A stretch of 12,402 nt of DNA from Kiritimatiellales bacterium (GTDB lineage Bacteria; Verrucomicrobiota; Kiritimatiellia; Kiritimatiellales; Pontiellaceae). Below the pieces are notes generated by a model, which saw nothing but the letters and a program-made list of their open reading frames with translations, was not told where the DNA came from and made no database searches. Below are positions 1 to 6,377 of the stretch, piece by piece (the stretch's first letter is position 1; the number at the start of each line of letters is the position of its first letter). The stretch is taken from assembly GCA_030625905.1 (NCBI GenBank), contig DAOUQA010000046.1, positions 1-12,402 of the forward strand, read 5' to 3'. The translations under genes and the position numbers were made by a program.

Positions 1-566
1 CGGGTGGTTTCATTGATCTGACCAGTAAGCTGGGCGGCGGCTCCACCTTCATGATCTATTTTCCCCTCGCCGAACTAGAGCAGGAGATCCCTCCCGCCGA
101 AGTCGAAGAAACCGGGGTTGAAGCTCCGGCAAAAGCAGGGTCGGAACCCACTGCGGAATCGGAATCCGGCACCGTCGTGGAAGGGCAGGCCACGCAAACC
201 ATCCTGCTGGTTGAAGACGATCCCATGATTCGCGGACTTGTTTCTCAGACGCTGGAAGCGCAAGGCTACAAGGTCGTGGTGGCCGATGATGGCTGGGAGG
301 CCGTGCAGCTTGCGCGAAAATATGACGGGCAGATCGACTTGCTCTTTACCGATGTCGTCATGCCCGGCCTTGGCGGTGCCGAGCTGGCCTTGGCGGTGCG
401 TGAACTCCATCCGGGAATCAAGGAACTCTTCATGTCCGGCTATGCTCGTTCGCAGGTCACCGAAGAAGGGGTGCCTTCCGATGCCGCGCTTCTGGAAAAA
501 CCCTTCACGCCCGACAAGGTTGTGTCCACGGTGCGTGGCTTGCTCACCGATAAGACGGTTGCCTAG
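1..566 (+). CDS. Hybrid sensor histidine kinase, 3' end (partial), with C-terminal receiver domain
   Basis: The gene enters the window already open: the frame starting at base 3 reads without a stop to TAG at 564-566. The first residues (GGFIDLTSKLGGGSTFMIYFPL region, bases 3-68) match the G2 box and last strand of a histidine-kinase ATPase domain. An acidic, Pro/Ala-rich linker of about 40 residues follows. A complete CheY-like receiver domain then begins at ILLVEDD (about base 201), has its phospho-acceptor Asp in LFTDVVMP (codon 351-353) and ends with the conserved Lys of LLEKPF. By family knowledge this is a hybrid kinase that autophosphorylates and passes phosphate to its own receiver. 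The sensor and dimerisation parts lie upstream, so the signal is unknown. No output domain follows the receiver, so the next partner (an Hpt protein or another regulator) must be encoded elsewhere. Confidence 0.93.
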   Translation, partial: GGFIDLTSKLGGGSTFMIYFPLAELEQEIPPAEVEETGVEAPAKAGSEPTAESESGTVVEGQATQTILLVEDDPMIRGLVSQTLEAQGYKVVVADDGWEAVQLARKYDGQIDLLFTDVVMPGLGGAELALAVRELHPGIKELFMSGYARSQVTEEGVPSDAALLEKPFTPDKVVSTVRGLLTDKTVA

Positions 567-572
567 CAAGAG

Positions 573-590
573 TGCCGCCCATGTGCGGCA
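573..590. terminator. Possible hairpin between convergent genes
   Basis: TGCCGC (573-578) and GCGGCA (585-590) form a perfect 6 bp stem with a 6-base loop, seven bases after the kinase stop codon. No T-run follows on either strand, so it is not a standard intrinsic terminator. A second small hairpin, CCCC-TTCA-GGGG, lies at 634-645 on the side of the minus-strand gene. Placement between convergent genes favours a transcription-ending role, but this is inference. The remainder of 567-676 shows nothing else. Confidence 0.3.
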
Positions 591-676
591 TGAAAAGACC
601 CTGATTAAACATCTCAAAAAGCATATTGGAGAACCCCTTCAGGGGATCTGATTGGATTTCCCCCTCTTTCATCCCA

Positions 677-1414
677 TCAATCCTTAAGGCATTCAGGTGT
701 GATAACAGAGCCGGGGCAGAGCGGGAGGCAGTGTGTGCCGAAGCGTTTGGCAAAGAGGGCTTCGGCTTGGTCGCCGGAGCAGTGGGTCGGGGCGACCCAG
801 TGGGCACCGAGGCTTTCCAGTTCTTTGGCAATCGCTTCAATTTCGTCGGCGGGGGAATCCTTCAAGTGGAAACCGCCCATCACCAGCATGGGCAGGCCGG
901 AGGCGGTTTCCGCCAGCCGCCGGGTGATGGCGACCACGCCGGGGTGGGCGCAGCCGGTGATTATGATCTGTCGGTTATCCGTTTGCAGAAGCATGGCCTG
1001 CTCGTTGCGCGGCCCCTCCATTTCGCCACTGAGCACCACGCCGGGACAAACCGAAATCCGATCCGAACCAACGGAGAGCAGCCGTGCTCCGTGGTTTCGG
1101 ACTTCATCTTTGAGATGCCGGGAGAGCGAGTCGGGCAGGTAGACCTCCACGGCGGGGTTTACATCAAGGAAGGACCAGATGCCGCCAATATGATCCCAGT
1201 CGCCGTGTGAAATAATCACGGTGTTGATTTGCGCGGGATCAAACCCAAGGGCAGCCAGATTGTTCATGAGAATCGGGCCGGAGGTTCCCGTGTCGAACAA
1301 GATGGTTTTCTCAAACCCCTCAATAACGCAGGCGAATCCCCAGCTCGGTTTCAGCGCTTTGTTCTTCGGCATATGGTTGTCATACACCACCGTGATTCGG
1401 AATCCATTTTTCAT
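677..1414 (-). CDS. Metallo-beta-lactamase-fold hydrolase, COG1237-like
   Basis: A 245 aa protein whose landmarks follow the COG1237 metal-dependent hydrolase family (relatives are annotated as dihydropterin/RFA-P synthase-like). They are an opening VVYDN strand, ILFDTG (Asp41), the metal motif SHGDWDHIGG (residues 69-78), TGCAHPG (His157), GGFHL (His183) and PTHCSGD (His211). The usual HxHxDH motif reads H70-G-D72-W-D74-H75, so the second His is Asp; the other expected ligands are present. No signal peptide or membrane segment is seen, so it is probably cytoplasmic. The start at 1414 is supported by GGAAGGG (1423-1429, minus strand) eight bases upstream. It lies 55 bp downstream of clpB on the same strand with no visible terminator, so it may be read through from clpB. 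The substrate cannot be told from sequence. Confidence 0.88.
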   Translation of the reverse strand: MKNGFRITVVYDNHMPKNKALKPSWGFACVIEGFEKTILFDTGTSGPILMNNLAALGFDPAQINTVIISHGDWDHIGGIWSFLDVNPAVEVYLPDSLSRHLKDEVRNHGARLLSVGSDRISVCPGVVLSGEMEGPRNEQAMLLQTDNRQIIITGCAHPGVVAITRRLAETASGLPMLVMGGFHLKDSPADEIEAIAKELESLGAHWVAPTHCSGDQAEALFAKRFGTHCLPLCPGSVITPECLKD

Positions 1415-1469
1415 AATCCATACCCTTCCAACATATCATCCACTATCTTCGCAGCGGTTATGGATGAAA

Positions 1470-4061
1470 TTATGCGATTTCTTCTGCTTCCAAACGAAGC
1501 TCTCCGTCTTTGACGGACACCCTTGCTTTGGCTCCCTCGGCAAGATCACCCGAAATGATCATCCGCGATAACGGGGTCTCCAGATGCTGCTGGATGAAGC
1601 GCTTCAACGGGCGGGCTCCATAGACGGGGTCGTAGCCTTCTCTGGCAATATATTCCTCGGCCTCTTTCCCGATTTCCAACAGGATGCCCTGACTCGCCAA
1701 ACGCACCTGAAGATCCTTCACGAGCAGTTCCACCACCCCCGTGATTTCCGACAGTGTTAGCGGTTTGAAGAGCACGGTTTCGTCAATGCGATTAAGGAAT
1801 TCCGGGCGGAAGTTTGCCCGCAGGGCTTTCATCACATCGTCCCGCGCCGCATCGCTGATATGCCCTTGGGCATCGATGCCTTCGAGCAAGTGCGTAGACC
1901 CCATGTTGCTGGTCATAATGACGATGGTATTCTTGAAGCTCACGGTTCGCCCGTGCGAATCGGTCAGTCGCCCGTCCTCCAGGATTTGGAGGAGAATGTT
2001 AAACACATCGTGGTGCGCCTTTTCGATTTCATCGAGCAGCACCACGCAGTAGGGCTTGCGGCGCACGGCCTCGGTCAGCTGCCCGCCTTCTTCGTATCCA
2101 ATATAGCCGGGCGGTGCGCCGATCAGGCGCGATACCGCATGCTTTTCCATGTACTCGCTCATGTCGATCCGCACCATGTTGGCTTCGGAATCGAACAGCT
2201 CCCACGCCAGCGTGCGCGCCAGTTCGGTCTTGCCCACGCCGGTCGGACCCAGGAACAGGAACGAACCGATCGGCCGGTTCGGATTCTTGATTCCCGCGCG
2301 GGCACGCAACACGGCATCGGCCACGGCCTGCACCGCCTCGTCCTGCCCGATCACGCGTTCGTGCAGCATCTCGTCGAGCTTCAGCAGTTTGGCGCGTTCG
2401 CCTTCGAGCAGCTTGGTCAGCGGGATACCCACCCAGCGGGAAATGACGTCGGCAATTTCCTCCTCGGTTACCTCCTCGCGCAGCAGTGTTCCACCCTCGC
2501 GTTGCTCCATCAGCACCTCGGCGTCGGCCAGCTGTTTTTCAATGTCTGGAATCGTGCCATGGCGTAGTTTGGCTACGCGCTCCAAGTCATAATCGCGTTC
2601 GGCTTTCTCGGATTCCTGCCGCGCCAGTTCAAGGCTACCGCGCAACTCGCGCACTTTTTCGATGGCGCCCTTTTCGTTTTCCCACTGCGCCTTCATGGCA
2701 TCGGCCTCGGCGCGCAGGTCGGCGAGTTCTTTTTTCAGGACATCGCGCCGCTCCTTGCTGGCGTTGTCCTTTTCCTTTTTCAGGGCGGTTTCCTCGATCT
2801 CCAGCCGCATCACCTTGCGGGTGATTTCGTCGAGCTCGGCGGGCATGGAATCGATCTCGGTGCGGATGGTTGCGCAGGCCTCGTCCATCAGGTCGATGGC
2901 CTTGTCCGGCAGGAAGCGGTCGGAAATATAGCGATCCGACAGCACGGCGGAGGAGACCAGCGCGGCATCCTGGATGCGTACGCCATGGTGCACCTCGAAC
3001 CGTTCTTTTAATCCGCGTAAAATCGAAATCGTATCCTCCACGCTCGGCACATCCACCATCACGGGCTGGAAGCGCCGCTCCAGCGCGGCATCCTTTTCAA
3101 TGTGCTGGCGGTGCTCATTAAGCGTCGTTGCGCCAATGCAATGCAGCTCGCCGCGCGCCAGCATCGGCTTGAGCATGTTCCCGGCATCGGAAGAACCTTC
3201 TGTTTTCCCCGCACCCACAATCGTGTGCAGCTCGTCGATGAATAGAATGATCCGCCCCTCGGAGGCCTTGATTTCGTGCAGCACCGCCTTGAGCCGCTCC
3301 TCGAATTCGCCGCGATATTTTGCCCCTGCCATCAGCGACGTCATATCGAGCGCCCAGATGGATCTATCCTTCAACCCCTCCGGAACGTCGCCGCGCACAA
3401 TACGCTGCGCCAGCCCCTCCACAATCGCCGTCTTGCCCACACCCGGCTCGCCGATCAGCACCGGGTTGTTCTTCGTCTTACGCGACAGAATGCGGATGAC
3501 CGATCGGATTTCCATGTCGCGGCCAATCACGGGATCGAGTTTGTCCGCGCGGGCGACATCGACCAGATCGATCCCATATTTTTCCAGCGCCTCGTACTGC
3601 CCCTCCGGATTGTCGGAAGTAACCCGCTGGTTGCCGCGCACCTTTTCCAATGCTTGGAAAACCGCGTTTCGGTCAACCCCGTTTTCTTTCAACAGCTTGA
3701 TGTCGTCGGCAAAGACGAGCAGCAGATGCTCCACCGAAATAAACTCATCCTTTAACTTCTTCGCTTCATCGCCAGCCTTGACGAGAAGCTGGTTGAGCCG
3801 CTGCGTAACATAGACCTTTCCGGCCTCCGTAGCGCCCTGCACGCGCGGGCGCTTTTCAAGTTCCTGCTCCAGTTGGGCGCGGATCACCGGAACAGAAGTC
3901 CCAATACTTTCAATCAGGCGCGGCACCAGTCCGCCCTCCTGCTCCAACAGCGCAAACAGCACGTGCTCGGCATCCACTTCCTGATGCCCATACCGCAACG
4001 CCTTCACCTGCGCCTGCTGTAACGCTTCCTGCACCTTCTGGGTCGTTTTTCCTAAATCCAT
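1470..4061 (-). CDS. clpB: ATP-dependent disaggregase ClpB
   Basis: An 863 aa protein of normal ClpB length and domain order. The N-terminal Clp repeat domain covers about residues 1-145. NBD1 has Walker A GEPGVGKT (204-211), pore-loop KYRGEFEER, Walker B ILFIDE (272-277) and arginine-finger region ERRF (328-331). The coiled-coil middle domain (about 395-515) ends near the typical YDLERVAKLRHG. NBD2 has Walker A GPTGVGKT (605-612), pore loop GYIGYEEGG, Walker B VVLLDE (673-678) and sensor-2 GARPLKR (815-821). The long middle domain separates ClpB from ClpA and ClpC. By family knowledge it is a cytoplasmic hexamer that threads aggregated proteins together with DnaK. I chose the ATG at 4061 rather than the one at 4100 because AGGAGG sits five bases before it and family members begin at this point. 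Stop is TAA at 1470-1472. Confidence 0.97.
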   Translation of the reverse strand: MDLGKTTQKVQEALQQAQVKALRYGHQEVDAEHVLFALLEQEGGLVPRLIESIGTSVPVIRAQLEQELEKRPRVQGATEAGKVYVTQRLNQLLVKAGDEAKKLKDEFISVEHLLLVFADDIKLLKENGVDRNAVFQALEKVRGNQRVTSDNPEGQYEALEKYGIDLVDVARADKLDPVIGRDMEIRSVIRILSRKTKNNPVLIGEPGVGKTAIVEGLAQRIVRGDVPEGLKDRSIWALDMTSLMAGAKYRGEFEERLKAVLHEIKASEGRIILFIDELHTIVGAGKTEGSSDAGNMLKPMLARGELHCIGATTLNEHRQHIEKDAALERRFQPVMVDVPSVEDTISILRGLKERFEVHHGVRIQDAALVSSAVLSDRYISDRFLPDKAIDLMDEACATIRTEIDSMPAELDEITRKVMRLEIEETALKKEKDNASKERRDVLKKELADLRAEADAMKAQWENEKGAIEKVRELRGSLELARQESEKAERDYDLERVAKLRHGTIPDIEKQLADAEVLMEQREGGTLLREEVTEEEIADVISRWVGIPLTKLLEGERAKLLKLDEMLHERVIGQDEAVQAVADAVLRARAGIKNPNRPIGSFLFLGPTGVGKTELARTLAWELFDSEANMVRIDMSEYMEKHAVSRLIGAPPGYIGYEEGGQLTEAVRRKPYCVVLLDEIEKAHHDVFNILLQILEDGRLTDSHGRTVSFKNTIVIMTSNMGSTHLLEGIDAQGHISDAARDDVMKALRANFRPEFLNRIDETVLFKPLTLSEITGVVELLVKDLQVRLASQGILLEIGKEAEEYIAREGYDPVYGARPLKRFIQQHLETPLSRMIISGDLAEGAKARVSVKDGELRLEAEEIA

Positions 4062-4066
4062 CCTAT

Positions 4067-4072
4067 CCTCCT
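4067..4072 (-). promoter_or_regulatory. Ribosome binding site of clpB
   Basis: The minus strand reads AGGAGG here, a perfect anti-SD match five bases before the ATG at 4061. The alternative in-frame ATG at 4100 has no comparable site, so this decides the start. Confidence 0.8.
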
Positions 4073-4141
4073 GTGTCAAAATCGTTATTGCACCAACCAT
4101 GCCATCGCAAGATCGACGACTGTCCGCCCTTGAAACAGCCC

Positions 4142-4169
4142 GTTATAGCCAGCTGTTCCGTTCCCCCAA
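4142..4169 (-). promoter_or_regulatory. Possible sigma70-type promoter of clpB
   Basis: On the minus strand, TTGGGG (4164-4169) is followed after 16 bases by TATAAC (4142-4147). The -10 box matches TATAAT at five of six positions; the -35 box matches only TTG. Transcription would start near 4135, leaving a leader of about 75 bases before the ATG. I found neither a full CIRCE element nor a good sigma32 promoter, so any heat control of clpB is not evident here. Confidence 0.35.
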
Positions 4170-4235
4170 GCACTCTTCTACCAACTTCCTCCCCATTTGA
4201 GCAACGGGGAAAAATGGCGCATTCAGTGGCACAGT

Positions 4236-4254
4236 GTGTGACATTTTTTCACAC
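4236..4254. repeat. Inverted repeat GTGTGA-N7-TCACAC
   Basis: Perfect 6 bp arms (4236-4241 and 4249-4254) flank a T-rich 7-base spacer. It may be an operator for a dimeric regulator or a small hairpin. The arms resemble Crp half-sites (TGTGA/TCACA), but the Crp spacer is six bases, not seven. It lies in the divergent region just upstream of the hsp20-like frame and may overlap the weak rightward promoter. Confidence 0.4.
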
Positions 4255-4280
4255 CTCCACGTAGCTCGATTCTATGCCAA

Positions 4281-4424
4281 GTGGGCCTGGAGTTCGTTTG
4301 GGAACTCCGATCCCTGCAAAGGGAAATGAAGTTGGAAATCGGAGACCTCGACCTGAGTGTGGTCAACAACCAGCTGACCATCACCATGTCTCGCCACCAT
4401 AAGCACTTGCATGAACCGCAATGA
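4281..4424 (+). pseudogene. Possible remnant of an internally deleted hsp20 gene
   Basis: The frame from GTG 4281 to TGA 4422-4424 encodes 47 residues. WELRSLQREM (about 4296-4328) resembles the N-terminal helix of bacterial small heat-shock proteins (typically ..RELxxLQREMNRLF..). Directly after it, DLDLSVVNNQLTI resembles the early alpha-crystallin strand (..KDIDVSVENNVLTI..). In an intact Hsp20 these segments are separated by roughly 40-50 residues, so an internal deletion is suggested. The tail SRHHKHLHEPQ does not look like the rest of the crystallin domain, and no further part is seen downstream. The frame upstream of 4281 opens only after a TGA at 4239-4241 and has no good start or Shine-Dalgarno. 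The similarity is recalled from family knowledge, not searched. A short functional protein or chance resemblance remain alternatives. Confidence 0.42.
4289..4308. repeat. Inverted repeat GGAGTTC-N6-GAACTCC
   Basis: Perfect 7 bp arms at 4289-4295 and 4302-4308 with a 6-base spacer. It overlaps the hsp20-like frame, so it may be incidental to coding sequence. No T-run follows, so it is not an obvious terminator. Confidence 0.4.
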
Positions 4425-4503
4425 TGGAGTAACAACTGTAGGCGTGGGGCATCCACGGGAGATGCAACGCAATAGCGGTCAACGCGCAATACGGAGAGTG
4501 GCG

Positions 4504-4956
4504 ATGAGAATATATGATTTGTTGGATGAGTCCGTAGTAAAGGTGGGGCTAGAGAGCATCGACAAGGAAGAATGCTTCGAGGAGATGATCGACCTCCTCG
4601 TCCGGGACGGGCGCATAACAGATCGCGCCGCCGCACTTGAAGCCATCCTCCAGCGGGAGGGGCAAGGCACTACCGGAATTGGGAATGGCATTGCGATCCC
4701 CCACGGCAAGCACCCATCCATCCCGAAGCTTGTGGCGGCGCTGGGCGTGTCGCAAGAGGGGATCGAATTCGACGCCGAAGACAACGAGCCGGCCCATCTC
4801 GTCTTCATGCTGCTGGCCAAGAACAACGAGCCCGGCCCACACATTCAAGCGCTGGCCGAAATAAGCCGGCTGTTGCTCATTCCGGGCTTCTACCGGAAAA
4901 TCACCGCGGCCGGGAGTCCCCGGGAAATCATGGAGATTCTCAGCGCCGAGGAATAG
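4504..4956 (+). CDS. PTS EIIA domain protein, fructose/PtsN type
   Basis: A 150 aa single-domain protein of the EIIA type-2 family (PTS_EIIA_2). It begins MRIYDLLDESVV, has the central GTTGIGNGIAIPHGKH block with the predicted phosphorylated His67, and ends with the usual ALAEISRLL and helical tail. By family knowledge such proteins take phosphate from HPr or NPr and either feed a sugar EIIB or, in the PtsN case, act as regulators. No EIIB or EIIC is nearby, which favours a regulatory PtsN-like role (inference). I chose ATG 4504 because GGAG (4493-4496) lies seven bases upstream and the protein then starts at the family boundary; the in-frame ATG at 4411 would add 31 unrelated residues. The ATPase genes start 51 bp downstream on the same strand with no terminator between, so co-transcription is likely. 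Confidence 0.9.
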   Translation: MRIYDLLDESVVKVGLESIDKEECFEEMIDLLVRDGRITDRAAALEAILQREGQGTTGIGNGIAIPHGKHPSIPKLVAALGVSQEGIEFDAEDNEPAHLVFMLLAKNNEPGPHIQALAEISRLLLIPGFYRKITAAGSPREIMEILSAEE

Positions 4957-5007
4957 GACCACCCCCTGTTAAAACACCGGCTCGAAGAAACCACAGGAGC
5001 GCATGCA

Positions 5008-5331
5008 ATGCAGGATGTCATACACCGTATGATGGAGGCGGAAAGCGAGGCGAAGCTCATCCTCCAGACCGCCCAGGCGGAGGCTGAACGTCTTCTGGGC
5101 GCGGCGCGGCAGCAGGCCAAGGCGAATGAGGAGCAGGCCCGAACCGAGATCCGCCAGACGGCGGATACGCTAATCGAAGAGGCCGTCCAATCGGCCGAAG
5201 ATGAAAAGGCGGTGCAATTGGCCCGTGCCGTTCAAGAGATGGATTCCAGCGTGCGGATCGACCATGCGGTGCGTCGCCAGGCCGTGAACGCTGTCGTCGA
5301 TTGCGTGGCTGGAAACAACCCATCCGGTTGA
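5008..5331 (+). CDS. V/A-type ATPase peripheral stalk subunit G/H
   Basis: A 107 aa, charged, Ala/Glu/Gln-rich protein that should be almost entirely coiled coil from about residue 5 to 85 (AESEAKLILQTAQAEAERLL and similar). It has no membrane span. Length, composition and position at the head of the ATPase genes fit the G/H-type peripheral stalk subunit, which pairs with subunit E to hold the A3B3 head still against rotation. Sequence alone is weakly diagnostic because any coiled coil looks like this, so context carries the call. AGGAG at 4995-4999 is eight bases before ATG 5008. Stop is TGA at 5329-5331, 14 bases before the next start, and lies inside that gene's GAGGGG ribosome site. Confidence 0.8.
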   Translation: MQDVIHRMMEAESEAKLILQTAQAEAERLLGAARQQAKANEEQARTEIRQTADTLIEEAVQSAEDEKAVQLARAVQEMDSSVRIDHAVRRQAVNAVVDCVAGNNPSG

Positions 5332-5345
5332 GGGGTATCCCGAAC

Positions 5346-6377
5346 ATGATGCAACCCATCCCCATGGAGATGAACTTTCTCGCGGCCATGCTTCATGGCC
5401 GACGCAGCCGGCTGGCGGAAGCCGGGCGGCTGGACGAGCTGTGCCTCATCCGCACCGTGCATGAGCTCGCCCACGCGCTGTATCCCGATGAATCCCTTTC
5501 CTCCGCTCTTGATCTTCAGCGCCGGATGGTCGACGGCCTTTTGAACGAGCTGGATCGGCTGTCCGGAAGTACGGAGGAGGATCGCCGCGCGTATTTGCCG
5601 TGGTTGCGCGTCCGCTTCCAGGTTGAAAACCTCAAGGTGGTGATCCGCGGGCGATCCACCAACACCGCACTTGATGCGCTCCAGCCCTTCATGGTTCCGC
5701 TACCCCCCGACCTAGAATTCGACGCGACGAAACTCCTTGCGGCCAAGTCGACCGAAGCCTTTTTTGCGCAGATCCCAAACCGAACCGTGGGGAAGCGCCT
5801 CCAGGCCATCGACGAGGTCTGCCGCACCCAGCCCGGCACATTTCATATCGAAGCGGCTCTCGATCACGCCTACCTCGCCGAGCTGGCCTTCCGGGCGCAG
5901 GGGATCGTCGGGGAAGACCGGGAACCGATCCTCGCCGCCGTCCGGCAGGAGGTCGACCTTTTTCATCTCATGCTCGTCGTGCGCGGAAAACTGGGCTACG
6001 GCCTGAAGCCCGAAACACTGGTTGGCCTGCATGTGCGCGGCGGCTTGACGCGCGAGCGTTTCGCCGCCCTGCTGGCCGCCGCCGACCTTTCGGCGGTTGT
6101 GGAGATGGCGGTCGGCCGGATGATCGATGCACGACCCAAAACGGCCGATCCGGCGGAACTGGAAATCCTGTCGTGGAACCGGTTGCTTCGGCTGGCCAAC
6201 AAGGCCTTTCGCCAGGGGCACATGGGTATGGGCGCCGTGATCGGATATACGATCCTGCGCCGCGTGGAGCTGGCCAACCTGATTACGCTGTGCGAAGGCA
6301 TTCGCACCGGAACCGTGCCCGGCGCGCTGCGTGCGCGGCTGATTCCCCGAACCGCTGCGGGGGTCGCCCATGTTTAG
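5346..6377 (+). CDS. atpC: V/A-type ATPase subunit C (V0 d-type)
   Basis: A 343 aa soluble, mainly helical protein of the V-ATPase C/d (vATP-synt_AC39) family. Supporting features are the N-terminal MNFLAAMLHGRRSRL, matching the family opening 'YLNARVRAMRSRLL', the internal LRVRFQVENLKVVIRG, and a closing RRVELANLITLCEGI that matches the 'KExEIxNLRIIxxG' end. By family knowledge it sits on top of the proteolipid ring and couples it to the central shaft. The start is ATG 5346 (or the adjacent ATG 5349), preceded by GAGGGG at 5330-5335. An in-frame ATG at 5301 is less likely because it would overlap the G/H gene by 31 bases and add 15 unrelated residues. Its stop (6375-6377) overlaps the start of subunit I by eight bases. 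The gene comes earlier in the operon than in Thermus or Enterococcus. Confidence 0.9.
   Translation: MMQPIPMEMNFLAAMLHGRRSRLAEAGRLDELCLIRTVHELAHALYPDESLSSALDLQRRMVDGLLNELDRLSGSTEEDRRAYLPWLRVRFQVENLKVVIRGRSTNTALDALQPFMVPLPPDLEFDATKLLAAKSTEAFFAQIPNRTVGKRLQAIDEVCRTQPGTFHIEAALDHAYLAELAFRAQGIVGEDREPILAAVRQEVDLFHLMLVVRGKLGYGLKPETLVGLHVRGGLTRERFAALLAAADLSAVVEMAVGRMIDARPKTADPAELEILSWNRLLRLANKAFRQGHMGMGAVIGYTILRRVELANLITLCEGIRTGTVPGALRARLIPRTAAGVAHV

Larger units (their letters stand above)
4062..4503. other. Divergent intergenic region between clpB and the EIIA/ATPase genes
   Basis: This 442 bp gap must hold the promoters for clpB (leftward) and for the EIIA-ATPase genes (rightward). What I can see is a sigma70-like pair for clpB (4142-4169), inverted repeats at 4236-4254 and 4289-4308, and a plus-strand frame at 4281-4424 resembling a broken hsp20 gene. 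The only rightward promoter candidate I found, TTCACA (4248-4253) with 16 bases to TTCTAT (4270-4275), is weak. From 4425 to 4503 only short imperfect repeats are visible, such as GCATC-N7-GATGC at 4449-4465. Confidence 0.6.

Noticed and set aside
626..1210. 194-codon plus-strand frame opposite the MBL hydrolase
   Set aside because: The minus-strand hydrolase has clear motifs and a ribosome site; this frame has neither.
2974..3813. 279-codon plus-strand frame opposite clpB
   Set aside because: Ser/Arg-rich translation, wholly inside clpB, no recognisable domain.
4129..4135. CTTGAAA resembling a sigma32 -35 box
   Set aside because: It points rightward, away from clpB, and no CCCCAT-type -10 box lies at the proper distance.
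4169..4193. CIRCE-like half-site AGCACTC upstream of clpB
   Set aside because: The second arm GAGTGCTAA expected nine bases on is absent.
4237..4253. Crp-like site TGTGA...TCACA
   Set aside because: The spacer is seven bases rather than six and there is no independent evidence for a Crp protein; kept only as a generic inverted repeat.
4223..4636. 137-codon minus-strand frame spanning the intergenic region and the EIIA start
   Set aside because: It overlaps the EIIA coding start, has no recognisable domain and its composition is not protein-like.
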